A DNA stretch of 64,000 nt from Profundicola chukchiensis (lineage in GTDB: Bacteria; Bacteroidota; Bacteroidia; Flavobacteriales; Weeksellaceae): NCBI RefSeq assembly GCF_029664245.1, contig NZ_JANAIE010000002.1, positions 372,001 to 436,000 on the forward strand. Direction: 5' to 3'. Shown in pieces: positions 27,901 to 37,549 of this stretch (its first letter is position 1; each line of letters opens with the position of its first letter). A program made the translations under genes and the position numbers. The notes beneath the pieces were generated by a model that searched no databases, had not been told where the DNA came from, and saw only the letters and a list, made by a program, of their open reading frames with translations.

Positions 27901-29325
27901 TTACTGAGCAATAATAACATATCTACCGGTTAGGTCATTAAACCAAATATCATAAGTTCCTGCAGAAACCGGAATATTTGGACCACCTTCAGTTCCTTGT
28001 CCAAATGGGAAGTCTACTGCACCCCAATTATTATCCCAACCATCGTTGGCTCTAAATTTAATCTCACCATCACCTAAAGTGATTCCATTTACATACCATT
28101 GGTGAGGATCGAAAGCTGATTGCGTCATATCTTGATCGCTATCCCAACCATTGGCTGTTGCATCTCCAATAATACCAATTGTTGACCACTCTGCCGCTGA
28201 AGAAGCGTCAAAAGGCTCCATCGTAAAGCTTCCGCCACTACCATCTGTTTGGAAAGTAAATGTATAGTATCCCTCGCTAGGGCTATTGAATACATCAGGA
28301 TCGTTTCCACTACCATCATTCATAGATAGGCTTGAACCATCATTAGTTCCCCATTGTGGTTGCCAAGATCCTAATTCTTCAATCACCTTAAATCCACCTG
28401 GATTAAATTTACCAGTAAAATAAGCTGTTGATGGATTGTTTGGATCATTAAATAATGGTTGATTATTATTTCCTGGATCCCATCCAGCTGCAACTGCCTC
28501 TCCTACTAAATAGAAGAACTTAATACCAGATTCGTGAGTAGTAATTGAAATTCGAACAGGTGCACTCATAAACTCTAAAGACTCACCTGTATTAGCATTA
28601 ACGTTAGAGATAATTCTAATATCCACTTCACCAGTTGTGTTTTCAGCGATTCCCAATGCAGTAGCATAAGAGTTTAAATCTGAATGAGAAACACTAATAC
28701 TTGTATTTCCTGTGTTGCTTAAAGTAGCAGGACTTCCAAAGTTGGTGTCAGCCAAAGCCATTTGTACAACATAATTAACGCTTGCATCTGTTCCTACATA
28801 AGAGAAATCATCCCAAGATATCATTAATGCTTCCTCGTCTGGTGTTTCTGGGTCTAATGTAACTGCCGCCCCACCTTCAGGTGTAATAATTACTGGCCCT
28901 GCTTGTGGATATGATTTAACGGTAAATGATACCTCATTTGAAGTTAATGTACCGTTAGTAACTCTCAAATAAACTGGAGTAGCCAAATAAGGCGTAAAGT
29001 TTAGTTGATTTACATAAGCATTTAAGGCTGCCATGCTCACTCCAAAGTGGTTATTGGCAGTCGTCCCTAAATCAATCACATTTTCAAAAGCAGCATCATC
29101 TGACATTTGAACTGTGTAGTCACCTGAAAAGTTTGAATAATCATCCCATGAAAGCATTACTGCATTCGCTTCAGGTGTATTAATATTTAAGTTAACATTG
29201 GTGATACCTGGATCTACCAACCTTAAATCATTTGCTTCTATTATTGGATCTATATCGTCATCAGAACACCCCACAAATGTAAGTGGGATAGCTAATGCGA
29301 TGAATAATTTAAATATTGTTTTCAT
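27901..29325 (-). CDS. SusE/SusF-family outer-membrane glycan-binding lipoprotein (two SusE-type domains)
   Basis: 474 aa. Lipobox FVGC (C20) with acidic residues after it, the Bacteroidota surface-export signal. Two tandem SusE-like immunoglobulin folds (about 40-140 and 145-262) each carry the motif MLSWDD/MISWDD. Two C-terminal carbohydrate-binding repeats follow: YLVGEAVAAGWDPGNNNQPLF and GIIGDATANGWDSDQDM, ending in WFNDLTGRYVI. Surface lipoprotein binding alpha-glucan-like chains for the SusC/D pair. The last 200 residues are a clear paralogue of the next protein. Confidence 0.9.
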   Translation of the reverse strand: MKTIFKLFIALAIPLTFVGCSDDDIDPIIEANDLRLVDPGITNVNLNINTPEANAVMLSWDDYSNFSGDYTVQMSDDAAFENVIDLGTTANNHFGVSMAALNAYVNQLNFTPYLATPVYLRVTNGTLTSNEVSFTVKSYPQAGPVIITPEGGAAVTLDPETPDEEALMISWDDFSYVGTDASVNYVVQMALADTNFGSPATLSNTGNTSISVSHSDLNSYATALGIAENTTGEVDIRIISNVNANTGESLEFMSAPVRISITTHESGIKFFYLVGEAVAAGWDPGNNNQPLFNDPNNPSTAYFTGKFNPGGFKVIEELGSWQPQWGTNDGSSLSMNDGSGNDPDVFNSPSEGYYTFTFQTDGSGGSFTMEPFDASSAAEWSTIGIIGDATANGWDSDQDMTQSAFDPHQWYVNGITLGDGEIKFRANDGWDNNWGAVDFPFGQGTEGGPNIPVSAGTYDIWFNDLTGRYVIIAQ

Positions 29326-29330
29326 ATTAT

Positions 29331-30470
29331 TTAGTCTTGTGGAATTAATTGATACTCTCCTGTCAAATCATTAAACCAGATATTATATACTCCTGATGTA
29401 ACTGGAATATTTGGTCCACCTAATTCACCAACACCGCTATAAGACGTAGTTGATCCCCAACTTACATCCCAAGCATTATTTGCACGGAATTTAATTTCAC
29501 CATTCTCTAATTCAACATTATGTAAAAACCAGTTATGTGGATCGAATTCAGTATTTCTCATCATTGCCGTATCTCCATCCCAACCAGTAACTGTTGCATC
29601 TCCAATGATTCCAACTCTATCGTAAATAGTTGCGCTAGAAGCATCAAAAGGAGTAATAGTATAAGTCAATGTATTGAAGTTGATTCCGAAAGTATAGTAT
29701 CCAGAAGCTGGAACACCAAATCTACCTGGGTCTCCATCTTGAGTTCCTGGGTTACCTGCTACATCGCCAGAAGTTGCGAAAGCATCTTCTCCTTCATTAC
29801 GAGCATCACCCCATTGTGGTTGCCACATACCTAAAATTTCGATTAGTTTAAATCTACCTTCATTCATATCACCAGCACTAGCGCTATCGAAATATCCCGT
29901 GAATGAAAATTCATTCTCACTATTCGGGTTTCTGAATAATGCTTGGTTGTTATTGTTTGGATTCCAACCAGCAGCTGTTGCGTTACCTACTAAATAATAG
30001 TCATTAAAACTATAGGTAGTATAAGGAGTCATTTGAAAAGAAACCACATTAGATTCCATGGCCAATTGTCCTTGATCACCAAGGCTAGAAATAACTTTGG
30101 CATAAAGTGTTCCCACTTCGTTAGGCGCCATTCCCATTTCTTGTACTAAGACGTTAATTTCTTCAACCGTCCAAGTTTTATTTCTATTCGATGTATTAAA
30201 AACATTGTTTGGGTTTTCGAAAGCTTCGCTTAAAGAAAATAGAATTTCATACTGTGGAATTACTTGAACATTATAATTTGCATGTGACCATATTAAAGTC
30301 AAAGCTGGGTTGTTCTTATAATTCGGATCTAAGTTTACCGCATTGCTTTCCGCCTCCAATACAATCGGAGCAGAAGTTGCGCTTGCTATTACCTTATCGT
30401 CATCATCTTGGCAGGACCAAATGAATAAGATGGGGATTAATAGCATTATGTATTTAAATATATTTTTCAT
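29331..30470 (-). CDS. SusE-family outer-membrane glycan-binding lipoprotein
   Basis: 379 aa. Lipobox IWSC (C20) followed by QDDDD. One SusE-like N-terminal domain (about 35-150), then two carbohydrate-binding repeats (YLVGNATAAGWNPNNNNQALF and GIIGDATVTGWDGDTAM) and the same WFNDLTGEYQL ending as its neighbour. It lies 5 bp upstream of the 474-aa gene. The pair arose by duplication, one having gained or lost a SusE domain. Confidence 0.9.
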   Translation of the reverse strand: MKNIFKYIMLLIPILFIWSCQDDDDKVIASATSAPIVLEAESNAVNLDPNYKNNPALTLIWSHANYNVQVIPQYEILFSLSEAFENPNNVFNTSNRNKTWTVEEINVLVQEMGMAPNEVGTLYAKVISSLGDQGQLAMESNVVSFQMTPYTTYSFNDYYLVGNATAAGWNPNNNNQALFRNPNSENEFSFTGYFDSASAGDMNEGRFKLIEILGMWQPQWGDARNEGEDAFATSGDVAGNPGTQDGDPGRFGVPASGYYTFGINFNTLTYTITPFDASSATIYDRVGIIGDATVTGWDGDTAMMRNTEFDPHNWFLHNVELENGEIKFRANNAWDVSWGSTTSYSGVGELGGPNIPVTSGVYNIWFNDLTGEYQLIPQD

Positions 30471-30488
30471 TCTTAAATGTATTATTTA

Positions 30489-32099
30489 TTAATATCCAGG
30501 ATTCTGTACATAATTTGGATTGGCTACCATAGCATCTGTAGGAATAGGGAATAATTTTCTATAACTTGGAACAGAAGTACCTGTTGGCACACCTCCTTTG
30601 AAAGGCCACAAATAATTACCTGTCGTAAACAAATCATATCGAATTAAGTCAGTTCTTCTGAACCCTTCCCAATATAATTCTCTCGCTCTTTCGTCTAAGA
30701 TAAAGTCTAAAGTCAAGCTAGATGTATTGATATTTCCACTTGCATCACCGTAAGCTCTAGTCCTTAATTCATTAATTAAGTTTACAGCAGTACCAGTGTC
30801 ACCTCCACCTCCGCGTAATACAGCTTCGGCATAATTTAAATAAACTTCAGACAATCTGATTAATGCTAAATCTGTATCCGTGAATGTGTCATCACTTCCT
30901 CTTGTTCCATCACTTTTTAAGTTAGAAAACTTAACGACAGCATATCCGTCTTGGAATGCGTTTGGAATAACACCGATTTCATATGAATGATCGGTTGTGT
31001 AGAACATCGCTCTTTTGTCTGACCATGCAATTGGATAACCATCAGCATCGTATTGAGAAGCTTGGAATTTCTCTACCAAAGCTTTGGTTGTTCTCATTCC
31101 GTCCCAACCACCGTTAATTCCTAAAGCAGATGGGTCCATATCACCACCTGTTGCTCCGTGAATTAAGAAAGTTGTTCCACCATAGGTTCTAGAGTTAATC
31201 CCATCGAATCTAACAGGAAAAATAAACTCATTTTGAGCACCATTGGTATCATTATCTGCCAAGAATAATTCGTCGTAAGCAGTTCCATTACCGTTCGCAT
31301 CATTCATGTTGATTTGGTAAGATGAGTTAATAACCATTTCTGAATATGTAACTGCATCATTATAACGTGGAGTTCCTGTGTACACCTCAGCGTTTAAGTA
31401 CATTCTAGAAAGTAATGCCCATGCTGCTGCTTTGTCTACTCTACCATATTCGTTAGCTCCTGGCTCTTTAAGACCTGCAACTAAATCTAGCAATTCAGAT
31501 TCAACAAAGTTGAAAACCTCAACTCTTGAACTTTGAGTTGGTAATTCAGCTGAAACTTGTGTTACGATAGGCACATCACCATAAACATCTAATAAAACTG
31601 AATAAGCATAAGCTCTTAAGAATCTTGCTTCGGCAATAAAGTGTGTTACCTCTTGAGAATCTAATTGACCAGCTTTGTCAATGAATGAATTCGTAAAAGA
31701 AACTTCCTGCGCTAATCTAAACCAAAGTCCAGTTACGAAATCATTTCCTGCTCCCCAGCTCATGGCATGGAAATCTGGTAAACCTGGGTCTCCCCAACCA
31801 ACTACCGCCTCATCTGTTGTTAAAACCTGATGCGTGTAGTGCATACGTGTAAATTGAGAAGTTCCCTCATCAATCCCTCCAATATCTGGATTACCCGCTG
31901 GACCTTCTTGACCTGTTAAGGCTAAAGCTGCATATAATTTTGCTAAAGCTCCTTTAGCTTCCTGTTCGTTCGCAAATACGTCTAACTCAGTTGATGAATC
32001 TGGATCTAATGGTGTTTGATCTAAATCGTCTAAGCACGAAGTCATACCAAATGAAAGGATAACTACTGCTAAATATGTTTTTATATAATTTAATTTCAT
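30489..32099 (-). CDS. susD: SusD/RagB family nutrient-binding lipoprotein
   Basis: 536 aa. Lipobox MTSC (C22), then LDDLDQTPLDPDS, the standard SusD mature start. TPR-rich body with the conserved C-terminal region FILDERARELYWEGFRRTDLIRYD. It forms the lid on the SusC channel at the cell surface and delivers glycan to it. It starts 11 bp after susC. Confidence 0.97.
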   Translation of the reverse strand: MKLNYIKTYLAVVILSFGMTSCLDDLDQTPLDPDSSTELDVFANEQEAKGALAKLYAALALTGQEGPAGNPDIGGIDEGTSQFTRMHYTHQVLTTDEAVVGWGDPGLPDFHAMSWGAGNDFVTGLWFRLAQEVSFTNSFIDKAGQLDSQEVTHFIAEARFLRAYAYSVLLDVYGDVPIVTQVSAELPTQSSRVEVFNFVESELLDLVAGLKEPGANEYGRVDKAAAWALLSRMYLNAEVYTGTPRYNDAVTYSEMVINSSYQINMNDANGNGTAYDELFLADNDTNGAQNEFIFPVRFDGINSRTYGGTTFLIHGATGGDMDPSALGINGGWDGMRTTKALVEKFQASQYDADGYPIAWSDKRAMFYTTDHSYEIGVIPNAFQDGYAVVKFSNLKSDGTRGSDDTFTDTDLALIRLSEVYLNYAEAVLRGGGGDTGTAVNLINELRTRAYGDASGNINTSSLTLDFILDERARELYWEGFRRTDLIRYDLFTTGNYLWPFKGGVPTGTSVPSYRKLFPIPTDAMVANPNYVQNPGY

Positions 32100-32110
32100 T
32101 TTCTTAAATT

Positions 32111-35053
32111 TTAAAAGTTAACATTTACACCAAAACTCCAAACTCTTGGTCTTGGATAAAAATTATTATCAATTCCACCAAAAACTTCTGGATCTAATCC
32201 TGAGTAATCTGTGAAGATAGCTACGTTATTAACTGATCCGAAAACTCGCATATCAACATTATTGATTAATCCTTCTGGCAATGTATAGCCCAAAGTAATA
32301 TTATCAATTTTGTAGAAAGAAGCATCTTCTAAATAATAGTCACTCATTAAAACTTCTTCCGTCATCGCTGTGAAGCCAGAATTAGCTAAATCACCTGCAA
32401 CGTTTCTAATGATACCATTTTCGAATAATCTTCCGGTGTATGCATTAGCCGAAACAGTGTTATTGTAAACATAGTTTCCTAAACTTGCTCTAGAAGCTAA
32501 AGAGAAATCAAAGTTTTTGTAGCTCATGCTGGTATTGATACCCATCGTTACATCAGCAAAAGGAGTCTTGCTAATATATCTATCGTCATCGTTGATTTGT
32601 CCGTCGCCGTTTCTATCAACTACCGCATTATCTATTGGGTTTCCGCTTTCGTCGTATACCTGTTGGTAAACATAGAACGCATTAGCGCCATAACCTTCTT
32701 GTTGTGTTTGAATTTGGTTACCTGTACCACCCGAGATTCCTCCAGTGTTGGTTGGTGTATTTAACTTAGTAATCTTGTTATCATTAAAGTTAACATTGTA
32801 ACCGATTTTCCAGTTAAATTCTTCTGCTTTAATTACATCATAATTTAATGCAAACTCAACTCCTTTGTTTTCCATGTCACCGAAGTTAGATTCGATAACG
32901 TTACCAAAGTTGGTGAATACATCAATTACAGTTGCAGCAATTAAATCTTCAGATTTTCTAATATAGAAATCAACATAACCATTTAATCTATTATTGAATA
33001 AACCATAGTCGATTGCGATATTGGTTGTATTACTAATCTCCCATCTTAAGTTGTCGTTATAAACGTTCGGTCTAACGGTTGGAATAAAGGCATCACCAAA
33101 ATGATAATAAGCACCTTGAGTGTTTCCAGAGTAGTTCAATAAGAATTTATAATCTCCTAAACCATTTACGTTACCAACTTTACCATAACCAGCTCTTAAT
33201 TTTAAAGTATTCAACCAAGGAATTCCATTAAAAGCATCTTCTTTATGCAAGTTCCAAGCAGCTGCTACTGAAGGGAAATAACCCCATCTATCATCTGGAT
33301 TTAATTTAGATGAAGCATCCGCTCTCAGGGTTGCAGTTAATAAGTATTTATCGCTTAAGTTAACACTTGCACGCCCAAAGAATGATTGTAAATTAGATCT
33401 CCAAGGAGTAGTTTTCTCTGGATTCTCATTACCATCTGAATAACGGATATAGTAATTAGTGTTTCTGTTATAGAAATCTTGATATGAATATCCACCAGTT
33501 AAAGAGAAGTTACTATTCTCAGCAAAATCTTTGTCATAAACCATATAGTAATCTAACAACTTGTTGATTCTAGCATTTGAATACTTACTGAAATCTCCAG
33601 CCCAACCTACTGTAGCAGAAGGGTGCATTTCTGATCTCTTAACTCTACCGTGAGAGTTTGTAACATCATATCCAACATTTAAAACAGCTGATAAACCATC
33701 TACCCAAGGCAAAGCATAATCAAACTTAGCATTAGAAATCAATCTTCTAACTTCTGAAGTATCATCTCTGTACTCTAACATCGATAACGGGTTCACGTTT
33801 ACCACATCACTCAATAAAGTATTTGTTCCTTCGCGATTCCAGTTCCAGAAAGAACCATCAGCATTGTAAATAGGTTTTGTTGGATCAAAGCTAATCGCTT
33901 GTCCAATCGCTCCTTTATCCGCAAATTGATTCTCGATATAAGAAGCTTTTGTGTTTAATTCAATTTTTAATGCATCATTGAATAATTTTGGAGACAAACT
34001 CAAAGCACCTGTATAACGATCCATTTGATCAGTTTTTAAGATACCCTCGTTTGTTGCATATCCCATAGACGCTCTAAACGGAACACCGTATGCTCCACCC
34101 ATAACGCTAAAGTCGTTGGTCCAACCAAATGCATTTTGGAAAATTTCTTTTTGCCAATCCGTGTTTTCTGAACCTAATTGAGCAATTTGACTTGCATTTC
34201 CATATTGGTTAACCCAATCTCTAACCTGATCACCTGTAAATACATCTACGTAATCAATCACTTCTGAGAAGGATACTTGTGAAGATAACTGATACTTAAG
34301 CGCTCCTGTTTTTCCTTTTTTAGTTTCAATAATGATAACACCATTACCACCACGAGAACCGTAGATGGCTGTTGCAGATGCATCTTTTAAAACAGAAATA
34401 CTAGCGATATCATTTGGGTTGATAGAGTTCAAAATGTTTCTTGAACCTCCTACTCCATTTTCGCTAATTGGCACACCATCGATAACGATTAAAGGCTCAG
34501 AGTTTAAAGATAAAGAACCAATACCACGAATTCTGATACTCTGACCTTCACCTGGAGCTCCACCTCCGGAAGTAATATTTACACCAGCTGATTTACCTTG
34601 AATCATTTGTTGTGCAGAAACCACAGGACCTTTATTAAAATCTTCTTCGGTTAGTAAATCCACCGAACCTGTTAAGTCACTTTTCTTAATAGCACCATAT
34701 CCAATAGCGACAACTGAACCAAGTTCAATTGCTCCAAGTTTATAGTCTTTAGTAATTCTAGCACCTTCTTGGTAAGCAAAAGAATCATTAGCCTCGCTAC
34801 CATCTATACCCAGTATTGAAAGCTGAATACTACCATCTACTGCATCTAATGCAGTTACCTCTAGCTCGTAATAACCATTGAAATCTGATTCAACTTCAAC
34901 ATCTCCGGCTCGAACCAATGCACTTGTCGCTGGAAAATCATTGGCATCTGTAATCGTTCCCTCAATAACCATCTGTGCTTGCACAAATGTGATAGAACCT
35001 ACCAATAAACAAACAGCCAAGGCATATTTCATAAAAATATTGCTCATGCTCAT
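32111..35053 (-). CDS. susC: SusC/RagA family TonB-linked outer-membrane transporter
   Basis: 980 aa. Signal peptide (ends FVQAQ), a carboxypeptidase-regulatory-like N-terminal domain (about 30-105), then the plug with SVVAIGYGAIKKSDLTGSV, IRGIGSLSLNSEPLIVIDGVPI and SISVLKDASATAIYGSRGGNGVIII. A 22-strand barrel ends in VNVNF. It imports oligosaccharides with SusD using TonB energy. First gene of susC-susD-susE-susF. An ATG at 35032 would give a more standard signal peptide. Confidence 0.97.
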   Translation of the reverse strand: MSMSNIFMKYALAVCLLVGSITFVQAQMVIEGTITDANDFPATSALVRAGDVEVESDFNGYYELEVTALDAVDGSIQLSILGIDGSEANDSFAYQEGARITKDYKLGAIELGSVVAIGYGAIKKSDLTGSVDLLTEEDFNKGPVVSAQQMIQGKSAGVNITSGGGAPGEGQSIRIRGIGSLSLNSEPLIVIDGVPISENGVGGSRNILNSINPNDIASISVLKDASATAIYGSRGGNGVIIIETKKGKTGALKYQLSSQVSFSEVIDYVDVFTGDQVRDWVNQYGNASQIAQLGSENTDWQKEIFQNAFGWTNDFSVMGGAYGVPFRASMGYATNEGILKTDQMDRYTGALSLSPKLFNDALKIELNTKASYIENQFADKGAIGQAISFDPTKPIYNADGSFWNWNREGTNTLLSDVVNVNPLSMLEYRDDTSEVRRLISNAKFDYALPWVDGLSAVLNVGYDVTNSHGRVKRSEMHPSATVGWAGDFSKYSNARINKLLDYYMVYDKDFAENSNFSLTGGYSYQDFYNRNTNYYIRYSDGNENPEKTTPWRSNLQSFFGRASVNLSDKYLLTATLRADASSKLNPDDRWGYFPSVAAAWNLHKEDAFNGIPWLNTLKLRAGYGKVGNVNGLGDYKFLLNYSGNTQGAYYHFGDAFIPTVRPNVYNDNLRWEISNTTNIAIDYGLFNNRLNGYVDFYIRKSEDLIAATVIDVFTNFGNVIESNFGDMENKGVEFALNYDVIKAEEFNWKIGYNVNFNDNKITKLNTPTNTGGISGGTGNQIQTQQEGYGANAFYVYQQVYDESGNPIDNAVVDRNGDGQINDDDRYISKTPFADVTMGINTSMSYKNFDFSLASRASLGNYVYNNTVSANAYTGRLFENGIIRNVAGDLANSGFTAMTEEVLMSDYYLEDASFYKIDNITLGYTLPEGLINNVDMRVFGSVNNVAIFTDYSGLDPEVFGGIDNNFYPRPRVWSFGVNVNF

Positions 35054-35260
35054 ATGTTATAATTTTAACATTTATTTTTTATCATTATGTATCAAATTTA
35101 ACAATTTAAAAACAAATAACAATGAAATAAATGTATATAATACACTTTAACAATATTATTGATATACAGCAGATTGCTATAACAAAGTGTACATAGTACA
35201 ATTCCTTAATTTTTCTATCCCACTAGGGAAAAAATTGTGAAATAGAAAAATTCATAAAAC

Positions 35261-35292
35261 AAAAAAAATCACCTCTCGCGAGGTGATTTTTT
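35261..35292 (-). terminator. Terminator after sucC
   Basis: Stem AAAATCACCTC / GAGGTGATTTT with a TCGC loop and flanking A and T runs, 23 nt after the sucC stop. It may work in both directions. Confidence 0.93.
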
Positions 35293-35314
35293 ATATTCTT
35301 AGTTTGCCTTTAAA

Positions 35315-36508
35315 TTAAGACAATACTTCTTTTACTTTAGTTGCTGCTTCTTCTAATGTAATTGCAGAGTGAACTTTTAATCCAGATCCGTCAATCATTT
35401 CTTTAGCTTCTACTGCGTTAGTTCCTTGTAATCTTACGATAATTGGAACTTTGATAGCATCTCCCATGTTTTTATAAGCATCGATAATACCTTGTGCTAC
35501 TCTATCACAACGCACAATACCACCGAAGATGTTTACTAAGATAGCATCAACATTATCATCTTTTAAGATAATTCTGAAAGCTTTCTCAACACGCTCAGCA
35601 TCTGCAGTACCACCAACGTCTAAGAAGTTGGCAGGACTACCACCAGCTTGCTTAATCATATCCATAGTTGCCATTGCAAGACCAGCTCCGTTTACCATAC
35701 AACCAACGTTTCCGTCTAGTTTAACGAAGTTTAATCCAGCTTCACCAGCTTCTACCTCTGTTGGGTCTTCTTCTCTTTTGTCTCTTAACTCAGCTAAATC
35801 TTTGTGACGGTACATTGCGTTGTCGTCTAAAGTAACTTTACTGTCAACCGCCATAATTTGGTTGTCAGAAGTTTTTAAAACTGGGTTAATTTCGAACATA
35901 GAAGCATCTGCACCTACGTAAGCGTTATATAATGAGTGAACAAATTTCACCATTTCTTTGAATGCTTGTCCGCTTAATCCTAAGTTGAAAGCAACTCTTC
36001 TTGCTTGGAATCCTTGTAATCCAACAGCAGGATCAATCTCCTCAGTGAAAATCTTATCTGGCATAGATTCAGCTACCTCTTCGATATCCATTCCACCTTC
36101 TGGAGAGTACATAATCATATTAGTTCCGTTCGCACGGTTTAGTAATACAGATACGTAAAACTCTTCTGGCTCGCTATCACCTGGATAATAAACATCCTCT
36201 GCAACTAATACCTGATGAACTTTTTTACCTTCAGCAGAAGTTTGTGGCGTCACCAACTGCATTCCAATAATGTCATTAGCAATTTCCTTAACTTGATCTA
36301 AATTCTTTGCCAACTTAACGCCGCCTCCTTTTCCGCGTCCTCCAGCATGAACTTGTGCTTTGATCACATGCCAGCCTGTTTCGGTTTCTTCGGTTAATTT
36401 TTTAGCTGCTTCCACAGCTTCTTCTGGTGTTGTTGCAACTATTCCGCGCTGAATTTTAACGCCATATTTACTCAACAATTCTTTGCCTTGATATTCGTGA
36501 AGATTCAT
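35315..36508 (-). CDS. sucC: Succinyl-CoA synthetase beta subunit (ADP-forming)
   Basis: 397 aa, full length. ATP-grasp N-terminal domain (MNLHEYQGKELLSKYGV; HAGGRGKGGGVKLA) and C-terminal CoA-ligase domain (NIFGGIVRCDRVAQGII). TCA-cycle step succinyl-CoA to succinate with ATP formation, working with SucD, which is not in this window. The simplest ancestral order would place it divergent from radA. Confidence 0.97.
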   Translation of the reverse strand: MNLHEYQGKELLSKYGVKIQRGIVATTPEEAVEAAKKLTEETETGWHVIKAQVHAGGRGKGGGVKLAKNLDQVKEIANDIIGMQLVTPQTSAEGKKVHQVLVAEDVYYPGDSEPEEFYVSVLLNRANGTNMIMYSPEGGMDIEEVAESMPDKIFTEEIDPAVGLQGFQARRVAFNLGLSGQAFKEMVKFVHSLYNAYVGADASMFEINPVLKTSDNQIMAVDSKVTLDDNAMYRHKDLAELRDKREEDPTEVEAGEAGLNFVKLDGNVGCMVNGAGLAMATMDMIKQAGGSPANFLDVGGTADAERVEKAFRIILKDDNVDAILVNIFGGIVRCDRVAQGIIDAYKNMGDAIKVPIIVRLQGTNAVEAKEMIDGSGLKVHSAITLEEAATKVKEVLS

Positions 36509-36535
36509 GAATGTTTAAAATTTTAAGATTTCCTA

Positions 36536-36543
36536 CAAAAATA
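36536..36543 (-). promoter_or_regulatory. -7 promoter element for sucC
   Basis: Minus-strand TATTTTTG, 28 nt before the sucC ATG. Confidence 0.65.
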
Positions 36544-36646
36544 GCCATTCTCATGAGAATTTACATTTTAAATCCTAAAAATTATTGAAATTGGACTTAA
36601 ATTATACTTATTATTATTCAATATTTTCTTTAAATAGGTACTATCA

Positions 36647-36687
36647 AAAACTCATATCATTGCTAAATGGCAAAGTCAAAGACTATT
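36647..36687 (+). repeat. radA 5'-end repeat, copy 1 (shortest)
   Basis: A 41-bp copy of the radA promoter-start core, two mismatches from the intact radA copy at 39102-39142. It includes ATGGCAAAGTCAAAGACTATT, the first seven radA codons. Its -7 box reads TATCATTG instead of TATCTTTG, so it is probably inactive. Its 3' end overlaps the last codons of the 202-aa gene. It lies closest to sucC. Confidence 0.85.
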
Positions 36688-37291
36688 GAATATAGACTCC
36701 TTTCGCCGAAAACATGATAGGAGGATATGCCAATTTTTTCCAAAAGGCATCAGGAAGTTTTGGTCGCATAATTAATATATCTTCTGTGTCTAAACAGGAA
36801 AATTTAACCTTACCCTGCGGTATTGCATCATCAATGTAAATTGCAATAAACACTTCGGAATGAGCGGGAATTAAAATTTTATCATCAAATTCTATTCGAT
36901 TTTCACCTCTTTTGAAAACTGATAAAGGTATCTTCTTTAAATCTTCATCTATCCTATTTTTGGGCATTCCATATTCGCCATCCCACAACTGAAAGACGAT
37001 ATTAGCTTTATCCCAATTCATTTTACGGAAAAATAAACTTATTTCAGTAATATATAAGTCAGAAGCTTCATTATTTTTTAAGCTTAAAGCATATTCACTT
37101 TGATGGCTAAAGCCAATTGCATTACCATTTTTCTTCTGGGCATCTATGCTCGCTTTTTCGACATTAGAAATGAAAACACTATCTAAAACAATTGTGTCAT
37201 TTATCTGAGCTACACCATTTAATGAAAATAAAATTGTAAAAAAGGAGAACATAAATGTTCTCCTATTGCTATTTAAAAACAAGTTTAACAT
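36683..37291 (-). CDS. Exported protein of unknown function (cassette 1)
   Basis: 202 aa from the ATG at 37291, which overlaps the stop of the 79-aa gene (ATGTTAA) and implies coupling; an ATG 3 codons upstream is also possible. Signal-like segment FMFSFFTILFSLNGVAQ, cut before INDT. The mature part looks beta-rich: SLFFRKMNWDKANIVFQLWDGEYGMPKN and IPAHSEVFIAIYIDD recall beta-sandwich domains seen in Bacteroidota surface proteins. No catalytic motif. The last codons (VYIQ-stop) lie in radA repeat copy 1. Part of the accessory insert between sucC and radA. Confidence 0.7.
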   Translation of the reverse strand: MLNLFLNSNRRTFMFSFFTILFSLNGVAQINDTIVLDSVFISNVEKASIDAQKKNGNAIGFSHQSEYALSLKNNEASDLYITEISLFFRKMNWDKANIVFQLWDGEYGMPKNRIDEDLKKIPLSVFKRGENRIEFDDKILIPAHSEVFIAIYIDDAIPQGKVKFSCLDTEDILIMRPKLPDAFWKKLAYPPIMFSAKGVYIQ

Positions 37292-37524
37292 CCTATCCAA
37301 TTACCTGTTGGCTCGCTGGATCCAATTGGTACCCATAAAAAATAAAATTGTTGAAATTCTGCTTGTTGATAAACACCAGGAGATACTTGCATACAAGGTC
37401 CATAGGTTGTTTCCGTTCCAATAAATTTACTTTCATTTGAAGATGAATCATTTCCAGCTAAACTAAAACTAAAGGTAATAATAAAGAATAAAGAAAAGAA
37501 ACTTCTGGTAATACTTTTTGACAT
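37285..37524 (-). CDS. Small exported two-cysteine protein (cassette 1)
   Basis: 79 aa from the ATG at 37524 (an in-frame ATG at 37605 would bury the signal peptide and lies in the shared repeat). Signal peptide MSKSITRSFFSLFFIITFSFSLAG. The mature ~55 residues have exactly two Cys (TYGPCMQV and the last residue in GNWIGC), suited to one disulfide. Unrecognised. It leads an operon with the 202-aa gene and reads away from radA repeat copy 2. Could be a small secreted effector, pheromone-like or structural peptide. Confidence 0.65.
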   Translation of the reverse strand: MSKSITRSFFSLFFIITFSFSLAGNDSSSNESKFIGTETTYGPCMQVSPGVYQQAEFQQFYFLWVPIGSSEPTGNWIGC

Positions 37525-37549
37525 AATAAAATTTTTTAATTGTTTAAGG

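Noticed and set aside
34878-35150. 90-aa plus-strand frame across the susC start
   Set aside because: Antisense to the susC signal and N-terminal domain; composition not protein-like.
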